Shown: in pieces, positions 58,543 to 64,000 of the stretch
Layout of the letters: the number at the start of each line of letters is the position of its first letter
How positions within the stretch are numbered: position 1 is the first letter of the stretch
Source of the DNA: an uncultured Clostridia bacterium
GTDB taxonomy: Bacteria; Bacillota; Clostridia; Christensenellales; Aristaeellaceae
Direction of reading: 5' to 3'
Assembly (NCBI GenBank): GCA_946627565.1
Contig: CAMOVR010000003.1
Location: forward strand, 1-64,000
Length of the DNA stretch: 64,000 bases
Translations under genes and position numbers: made by a program
Notes under the pieces: generated by a model
Told to the model about the DNA's origin: nothing
Seen by the model: the letters and a program-made list of their open reading frames with translations, nothing else
Database searches by the model: none

Positions 58543-60378
58543 TCAGTCTTGTGTCTGATTTCTCCACTGTCTGGAGCGGTCACCGGCACTGAGAATCTTC
58601 TTGCGCATGCGCAGATTCTTCGGCGTAATTTCCAGAAGCTCGTCGTCATCAATAAATTCCAGGCATTCCTCCATGGACAGGGGATGCACGGAAACCAGGC
58701 GCAGGGAATCCTCGGAGGCAGAGGCATTACGCATATTGGTCACATGCTTCTGCTTGCACACATTCACCACAAGGTCTCCCGGCCGGGCGTTCTGACCGAC
58801 AATCATGCCCTCATACACTTCAATACCCGCGCCAATAAACAGGGTGCCTCTCTCCTGGGCATAGAACAGGCCATAGGAGTTGCTGGTTCCTGTCTCATGG
58901 GCCACCAGTGCACCGGCATTGCGGTGGGGAATATCACCCTTGATGGGCTCATACTTTTCAAACACGGAGGACATGATACCCTCGCCCCGGGTATCCGTCA
59001 TAAACTCGCTCCGGTATCCGAACAGGCCACGGGAGGGAACCAGGAACTCCAGACGCACCCGGTCATATCCGCTCATGTGTTCCAGCGTGCCGCGGCGGCG
59101 GCCGATCTTTTCAATGACAGCACCGGCAGTAGCCTGGGGCGTATCCACCACCAGACGCTCCATGGGTTCACATTTGACACCGTCAATCACCTTGTAAATG
59201 ACCCTGGGCTTGCTTACTGCAAACTCATATCCCTGACGGCGCATATTCTCAATGAGAATGGAAAGATGGAGCTCGCCGCGTCCGCAGACTTCAAAGGCGT
59301 CGGTGGAATCGGTTTCATTCACCCGCAGGGATACGTCCGTCTGCAGTTCCCGCATAAGCCGGGCCCTCAGGTGTCTGCTGGTAACATACTCGCCTTCCCT
59401 GCCGGCAAAGGGACTGTCATTGACCTGGAAAGTCATGGTCACGGTGGGCTCTGAAATCCGGACGAAGGGCAGGCCTTCCACGCAGGACGGATCGCAGACC
59501 GTATCGCCGATGGAAATATCCGACATGCCGCACAGAGCCACAATATCGCCCATGCTGACTTCCTCAGCAGATACCCTCTTGAGGCCGTCATAGCTGTACA
59601 TTTCACTCAGGCGCCATACAGGGCTTGTCACACCGGTCTCCACATTGGTATGCACCACATTCATGCCGGCGTGGAACTTGCCGCGGGTAATACGGCCCAC
59701 ACCGATGCGGCCCACATATTCGCTGTAGTCAATGGTGGAGATAAGCACCTGCGCCGGTCCGTCCGGATCACCTTCAGGAGCAGGAATATACTTGAGGATA
59801 GCATCAAAGAGGGGTCTGAGGTCCGTGCCGGGTACCGACAGATCTGTGGTGGCCGTGCCTTTTCTGGCACTGACATAGAGAATCGGGTTATCCAGTGTGG
59901 TTTCATCCGCTTCCAGATCAATGAGCAGGTCCAGGATTTCACTGACAACCTCTTCACATCTGGCATCCGGGCGGTCCACCTTATTGATGACAATGAGAAC
60001 CTTCAGCTTCAGGTCCAGTGCCTTTTTCAGCACAAACCTGGTCTGGGGCATGGGACCTTCAAAACTGTCCACCAGCAACAGAACGCCATCCACCATTTTC
60101 AGGACGCGCTCCACCTCGCCGCCAAAGTCTGCATGGCCGGGGGTATCCACAATATTGATCTTGTGTCCCTGATAATGAACAGCCGTATTCTTTGCAAGAA
60201 TCGTAATGCCGCGTTCACGTTCGATGGCATTTGAGTCCATGACGCGGTCCACCGTCTGCTGGTTTTCCCTGAACACGCCGCCCTGTTTCAGCATCTGGTC
60301 CACCAGGGTTGTCTTGCCGTGGTCAACGTGGGCAATGATTGCAATATTCCGAATATCTTCACGAATGATGGAAATCAA
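58543..60378 (-). CDS. typA: Ribosome-associated GTPase TypA/BipA
   Basis: This 611-residue translational GTPase has the G1 block AHVDHGKTT, G3 DTPGHADF, G4 NKVDRPDAR and the BipA-type C-terminal domains ending near KNLRMRKKILS. It binds ribosomes and is needed under stress and for large-subunit assembly. The start is TTG at 60378 with only AGAAAG ahead. It lies 8 bases after the prfC stop, so translation probably continues from prfC. A DnaA-box cluster follows its terminator. Confidence 0.96.
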   Translation of the reverse strand: MISIIREDIRNIAIIAHVDHGKTTLVDQMLKQGGVFRENQQTVDRVMDSNAIERERGITILAKNTAVHYQGHKINIVDTPGHADFGGEVERVLKMVDGVLLLVDSFEGPMPQTRFVLKKALDLKLKVLIVINKVDRPDARCEEVVSEILDLLIDLEADETTLDNPILYVSARKGTATTDLSVPGTDLRPLFDAILKYIPAPEGDPDGPAQVLISTIDYSEYVGRIGVGRITRGKFHAGMNVVHTNVETGVTSPVWRLSEMYSYDGLKRVSAEEVSMGDIVALCGMSDISIGDTVCDPSCVEGLPFVRISEPTVTMTFQVNDSPFAGREGEYVTSRHLRARLMRELQTDVSLRVNETDSTDAFEVCGRGELHLSILIENMRRQGYEFAVSKPRVIYKVIDGVKCEPMERLVVDTPQATAGAVIEKIGRRRGTLEHMSGYDRVRLEFLVPSRGLFGYRSEFMTDTRGEGIMSSVFEKYEPIKGDIPHRNAGALVAHETGTSNSYGLFYAQERGTLFIGAGIEVYEGMIVGQNARPGDLVVNVCKQKHVTNMRNASASEDSLRLVSVHPLSMEECLEFIDDDELLEITPKNLRMRKKILSAGDRSRQWRNQTQD

Positions 60379-60386
60379 CTTCTTTC

Positions 60387-62009
60387 TTACGCATTTCTCG
60401 ATGACGTATCCGTCAGTTCCAGCCCGGGATTATTCTCACAGGCAAGACGGATACTCCACTCATTCTCAAACAGCAGCACGTCCCGGTCACGACTGTCCCT
60501 GGCACGGCCCGATGTGGATGTCAGCTTCAGTTCTTCCACTGGCTTTGGTGTCTTCACAACCCATCTTACATAATGGAAGGGCTGCGGTTCCCGGACAATC
60601 TCAGCCTGGTATTCGGTCCGCATCCGGTGCTCCAGCACCTCAAACTGCAGCACACCTACCACGCCCACAAGGAATTCTTCCTTGCCGGTTTCCGTCCGGG
60701 TAAAGGTCTGTATGGCACCCTCTTCTGCAAGCTGCTGAATACCCTTCTGAAACTGTTTGCGTTTGAGGGAATCTGTGGGTCTGACCCGGTTGAAGTGCTC
60801 CGGGGCAAACACCGGGATGTTTTCGTAATGCATCTTCGGTCCTGTGGAAAGCGTATCCCCCAGCTGATATATTCCGGGGTCAAACAGACCGATGATATCC
60901 CCTGCCCAGGCTTCTTCCACGGCTTCCCGCTCATCTGCCATGAACTGCTGAGGCTGTTTGAGGGCAACCGGTTTTCCGCTGCCGCTGTGCCAGACCTCCA
61001 TGCCTTTTTCGAATGCACCGCTGACAATACGCATAAAGGCAAGACGGTCCCGGTGTGCAGGGTTCATGTTTGCCTGAATTTTGAAGATAAATCCGGAGAA
61101 ATAAGGTGATTCCGGTCCAATATCTCCAAGATCGCTCTGCCGGGGCAGAGGCGGCGTCGTGTACTGAAGGAAACGTTTGAGGAACGGTTCCACACCGAAA
61201 TTGGTTATGGCGCTTCCAAAGAAAAGGGGAGTCAGTTCGCCTCTGCGCACAGCATCCAGGTCGAAATCGTCCCCGGCCACGTCCAGAAGTTCAATCTCTT
61301 CTTTCAGCCGGTCAATATATCCCTGATTCAGGACATCGGACAGTGCCGGATCATCCACGGAAATATCCGTTTTCTGTACCATCTTCTGTCCATGATCCCC
61401 GCCGGTGTACAGTTCCACCATTCTGGAGTCACGGTGATACACGCCCTGAAAATCGCCATCGACACCGATGGGCCAGTTGATGGGACAGGAACGGATGCCC
61501 AGAACCTGTTCCAGTTCCTCCATGAGGGAAAAGGGATCCTTTGCCGCACGGTCCATCTTGTTTACAAAAGTAAAAATCGGGATATGGCGCATACGGCAGA
61601 CCTTGAACAGCTTGATGGTCTGTGCTTCTACACCTTTGGCAGCATCGATCAGCATGACAGCAGAGTCTGCCGCCACAAGCACGCGGTAGGTATCTTCAGA
61701 GAAGTCCTGATGGCCGGGTGTATCCAGGATATTGATCCTGAACCCGTCGAAGTCAAACTGCATGGCTGAACTCGTCACGGAAATACCGCGCTGCTTTTCA
61801 ATCTCCATCCAGTCGCTCGTAGCATGCCTGTCACTCTTGCGTGCCTTGACTGATCCCGCCGAGCGGATCGCGCCTCCGTAAAGAAGCAGTTTTTCTGTCA
61901 GTGTTGTTTTGCCGGCATCCGGGTGGGATATGATTGCGAAGGTTCTTCGCTTCTCCACCTGTTCATGCAGCAAGTCGATGAATGCCTGCGTATCTCTCGA
62001 AGGCAGCAT
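60387..62009 (-). CDS. prfC: Peptide chain release factor 3
   Basis: This 540-residue class-II release factor has G1 SHPDAGKTT, the RF3-specific segment SVKARKSDRHATSDWMEIEKQRGISVTS (shown in part), G3 DTPGHQDF and G4 NKMDR. It recycles RF1/RF2 from ribosomes after termination. The track's start lies 37 codons upstream through the promoter; the ATG at 62009 follows GGAGGGG. It heads the prfC-typA operon. Confidence 0.96.
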   Translation of the reverse strand: MLPSRDTQAFIDLLHEQVEKRRTFAIISHPDAGKTTLTEKLLLYGGAIRSAGSVKARKSDRHATSDWMEIEKQRGISVTSSAMQFDFDGFRINILDTPGHQDFSEDTYRVLVAADSAVMLIDAAKGVEAQTIKLFKVCRMRHIPIFTFVNKMDRAAKDPFSLMEELEQVLGIRSCPINWPIGVDGDFQGVYHRDSRMVELYTGGDHGQKMVQKTDISVDDPALSDVLNQGYIDRLKEEIELLDVAGDDFDLDAVRRGELTPLFFGSAITNFGVEPFLKRFLQYTTPPLPRQSDLGDIGPESPYFSGFIFKIQANMNPAHRDRLAFMRIVSGAFEKGMEVWHSGSGKPVALKQPQQFMADEREAVEEAWAGDIIGLFDPGIYQLGDTLSTGPKMHYENIPVFAPEHFNRVRPTDSLKRKQFQKGIQQLAEEGAIQTFTRTETGKEEFLVGVVGVLQFEVLEHRMRTEYQAEIVREPQPFHYVRWVVKTPKPVEELKLTSTSGRARDSRDRDVLLFENEWSIRLACENNPGLELTDTSSRNA

Positions 62010-62043
62010 GCAACCCCTCCATCTTCCAAAAGTACAGTGAAGT

Positions 62044-62072
62044 ATTATCTTCAGGGTACTTTTTCTTGTCAA
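62044..62072 (-). promoter_or_regulatory. Promoter of prfC-typA
   Basis: Minus-strand TTGACA (62067-62072) and GATAAT (62044-62049) are spaced by 17 bases, 35 bases ahead of prfC. Confidence 0.72.
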
Positions 62073-62130
62073 GACCATATCTGAAGAGTCATCCGAAAAC
62101 CCAATGAAAACACATTTCATACAGACGTGA

Positions 62131-62152
62131 AAAAGGCCGGATACCGGCCTTT
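62131..62152 (-). terminator. Terminator overlapping the glycosidase-like gene's stop
   Basis: AAAGGCCGG and CCGGCCTTT flank ATA. On the leftward strand it begins at the stop codon and ends in TTTTTC. Confidence 0.82.
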
Positions 62153-63029
62153 ATTCATCCACACAGAAACACATGATATCAAAATCCTTCCGCTCGCCTC
62201 CAAATACCTTTGTAAGCCTGCGTGTTCCTTTTTTCCATGCAAGAAGCGCAGAAGATGGTCCGCCGTCAAGGTTGAAAGCCCAGACAGGGTCAAACTGCTC
62301 CATCAGAAAATCCGTAGCCGTGGTAAGACGCACCCCATGGTTATTCGTTGCTGTCAGAATCACATAATTGTTTCTGTCTATCCCGGCCAGAATGGTGCGC
62401 GTTGCCAGATGGTCCGCAAATTCCCATGTCCTGTCCACAATCGGTACATGGTTGTCAATCAGTGCGCAGCCGTCATAGAAAGACCAGGTGGACACCGGAT
62501 CTGATGCCAGCACCTGGGACGTTGACACGCCGGCATACATGGAAAGACCCTCGTCCGTCAGCACAACGCCGTAGAAGGGCACATCCTCCAGATTCCGCAG
62601 AATTTCCCCGTCCGTCATAACCAGACTGCCCAGGGATGTGAAATAATAATCCTCACTGGTGCCCGGATATGAATCCGGTATCTCCGGATAGGTCCGGGTT
62701 ATATAACCGCTTCCGTTAATGACCAGTGCTGCCTCCGGGACCTTTTTGGCCATCTTTTCCGGCAGAGCAAGGCTTTTTCTCCATGTACTGTTCACTTTCC
62801 GGACCTGTTTGCCCGGGTCCCGTATCCAGACTGTGGTCAGATAGCATGTCGTTGTTTTGATCCTGAACTTCTGAATGGTATAACAGAGGCTTTCTGACGT
62901 GTACTTCCGCACCACTCTGGCTCCCTGCGTGGTCCAGGAAACTGGTTCCGGTACAGGTTCAGCATATGAGGATAAACCGGACATAAGGAAGATGATCACC
63001 AAGATCAGCCAAAAACAGCTGCGTTTCAG
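62151..63029 (-). CDS. Secreted phosphodiester-glycosidase-like protein (NAGPA/DUF2233 fold)
   Basis: This protein of about 292 residues carries the NAGPA-fold hallmark NLDGGPSSALL near its C-terminus, plus VINGSGY and a GVVLTDEG strand. Members cleave sugar phosphodiester bonds or remodel exopolysaccharides. The track start (GTG 63002) lacks the charged start of a signal peptide. Reading in frame up to CTG 63029 gives KRSCFWLILVIIFLMSGLSSYA/EP, a normal signal peptide, and GAGGG lies 7 bases ahead. CTG starts are rare, so TTG 63005 and GTG 63002 remain possible. It is divergent from the truncated gene at the window end. Confidence 0.75.
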   Translation of the reverse strand: MKRSCFWLILVIIFLMSGLSSYAEPVPEPVSWTTQGARVVRKYTSESLCYTIQKFRIKTTTCYLTTVWIRDPGKQVRKVNSTWRKSLALPEKMAKKVPEAALVINGSGYITRTYPEIPDSYPGTSEDYYFTSLGSLVMTDGEILRNLEDVPFYGVVLTDEGLSMYAGVSTSQVLASDPVSTWSFYDGCALIDNHVPIVDRTWEFADHLATRTILAGIDRNNYVILTATNNHGVRLTTATDFLMEQFDPVWAFNLDGGPSSALLAWKKGTRRLTKVFGGERKDFDIMCFCVDE

Positions 63030-63046
63030 ACAGAATCCCTCTTTCT

Positions 63047-63086
63047 TTGATAGGTTTCGCTGTTGTGATACAATCAGATTGTATCA
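63047..63086 (+). promoter_or_regulatory. Promoter with overlapping palindrome
   Basis: TTGATA (63047-63052) and TACAAT (63069-63074) are spaced by 16 bases. The -10 lies in the left arm of a perfect palindrome: TGATACAAT, a CAG centre, then ATTGTATCA (63066-63086). A bound regulator would block the start of transcription. Confidence 0.55.
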
Positions 63087-63107
63087 GGAAGAGGGGAGGC
63101 AGCGCAA

Positions 63108-64000
63108 TTGGACCGGGATCAGAAGAATATCTCAGACAGCCTGGTTAAGGAAGCTTATATCCGCGGTGCCCTGGAAATCCGTGATCAGAAGCTCTATTTA
63201 CTCACTGTAAAAAAAGCAGAAGTTATCACCAGGAGCATGAGGACGGAAGAAAAGAAAGCTTATTTTGCAAGCAACTCCTTTGCCAATGCACTGAATCAGA
63301 CCAGAAAAAAAGATCCCGAATACAAACTGCTTATTTCCGGCGATCTGAATGATTATCACAGAACCTTACTGGAAAAACTCACGCCTCTGATCAGAGAAGA
63401 AATAAAGAGCGGAAACAGAGTTGATCTCCAGTTTCTTCAGTCCGTTCAGCGTCTTCATCTGCCTCTGAAAAAAGCTCACCTTGCGGAACAGACCCTGCGT
63501 GATAACAAACCGGAAGCGTATCTCAGGGAGAATCTTCAGAAAATACTGGCTGAAATCTATAGACTCGTTTTCCGGTATCTTACAGAAACAGAACTGACTG
63601 CCACAGAAAGTGATACGCAGAAAAATACGGACGTGGTAAATCAGATCCTTAAAACCACATTTTCCGACGGCTTAAACAACAACCTTCTGAACGCCTGTCT
63701 TCCGGAAAAGAATCTGAACGATTATCTTCTTCATAAGGTCTATCGTGCCTTTCCTGAATTGTCTCTGTGCCAGAAACTATACCATGGAAAAACCAGTATA
63801 AAGGATCAGACGGAAGCCGGTTTTTCTGCCGTAAAAAATCAGATATCAGCTGAAGTAAGACAACATTATACAAAAAACAGGATCCGCAAGTTTCTTGAAA
63901 GGAACCCGCATGTCAGACAGCTTCAGGATTCAAGAGAACGCTCCTTGCGTGAAAATCAGATGCTGCAGCGGGCTCTGGTCAGGGCGATTCCTGAACACAT
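63108..64000 (+). CDS. Unrecognised protein, cut by the window edge
   Basis: Reading from TTG at 63108 gives at least 297 codons with no stop to the last base; the ORF track omits it, presumably because no stop lies in the window. GGGGAGG lies 8 bases upstream. The product is highly charged and helix-forming, rich in Lys, Glu, Gln and Leu. It has no signal peptide or membrane segment in the visible part. The start is MDRDQKNISDSLVKEAYIRG. No domain is recognised. Codon use is more A/T-rich than in most of the window, hinting at a different origin or lower expression. Confidence 0.8.
   Translation, partial: MDRDQKNISDSLVKEAYIRGALEIRDQKLYLLTVKKAEVITRSMRTEEKKAYFASNSFANALNQTRKKDPEYKLLISGDLNDYHRTLLEKLTPLIREEIKSGNRVDLQFLQSVQRLHLPLKKAHLAEQTLRDNKPEAYLRENLQKILAEIYRLVFRYLTETELTATESDTQKNTDVVNQILKTTFSDGLNNNLLNACLPEKNLNDYLLHKVYRAFPELSLCQKLYHGKTSIKDQTEAGFSAVKNQISAEVRQHYTKNRIRKFLERNPHVRQLQDSRERSLRENQMLQRALVRAIPEH

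Noticed and set aside
58543-60378. typA start without a normal ribosome site as a sign of a damaged gene
   Set aside because: The protein is full length with all motifs, and prfC ends 8 bases upstream, so coupled translation explains it.
1-64000. tRNA, rRNA, CRISPR, insertion sequence or prophage
   Set aside because: No T-loop-like GTTCGA segment in gaps, no regular spaced repeats, and no transposase or phage protein motif were seen on either strand.

Overview
The window looks like chromosomal DNA of a Gram-positive-lineage anaerobe, most likely a gut or rumen member of the Clostridia. The signs are strong AGGAGG-type ribosome sites, many TTG and GTG starts, a Firmicutes-style infC-rpmI-rplT operon with a leader attenuator, livJHMGF, SNF2/SWIM helicase and BspA-like surface proteins, and many plant cell-wall glycosidases. 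The genus is inference only. G+C is high through most of the window and visibly lower in the first 200 bases and last 2 kb. I see no tRNA, rRNA, CRISPR array, transposase or phage gene.

Region 1 (about 0.2-16.8 kb) is a pectin/hemicellulose utilisation locus. It has two Gfo/Idh/MocA oxidoreductases, a GH120-type beta-helix xylosidase, a CE12-type rhamnogalacturonan acetylesterase, a GH105 unsaturated uronyl hydrolase and an AraC regulator. A five-gene operon follows, with two sugar ABC permeases, a binding protein, a GH2 enzyme and a GH112 phosphorylase, and then a divergent GH28 pectinase. None of the glycosidases here has a signal peptide. The logic is therefore oligosaccharide import followed by cytoplasmic trimming, with the GH112 enzyme a good candidate for phosphorolysis of galactosyl-rhamnose from rhamnogalacturonan I.

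Region 2 (16.9-30.5 kb) has lon facing a small TetR-family gene across a cluster of TTGACA-N2-TGTCAA operators, then tldD-pmbA. A leftward run follows: a secreted transglutaminase/leucine-rich-repeat protein, a secreted GH53 endo-galactanase with an Ig-like domain and a possible CBM, and a large SNF2 helicase. Region 3 (30.6-37.7 kb) is the branched-chain amino-acid type ABC system livJ-livHMGF and a membrane-anchored surface protein.

Region 4 (37.8-47.6 kb) has a cytoplasmic GH2 enzyme behind an 8-codon leader ORF, a MATE transporter behind a structured leader, a metallophosphoesterase, and a secreted three-repeat protein with a degenerate trypsin-like head. A peptidoglycan-binding-repeat protein and a HAD phosphatase follow. 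Region 5 (47.7-57 kb) contains infC-rpmI-rplT (infC using an ATC start), a heterodimeric ABC exporter, an AraC regulator, a secreted caspase-like protease with an EF-hand, cinA and a Dabb protein.

Region 6 (57-64 kb) has a YkvI-like membrane protein, then a DnaA-box array between convergent genes, typA-prfC, a phosphodiester-glycosidase-like secreted protein, and the start of an unrecognised gene cut by the window edge.

The observations I consider most worth following are the 11-bp-phased DnaA-box array at 58.4 kb, the structured leader of the MATE gene, the lon/TetR operator cluster, the GH112-containing pectin operon, and the three-repeat pseudo-protease-like exoprotein. All names come from reading the sequence and remembered family motifs; no database search was run.
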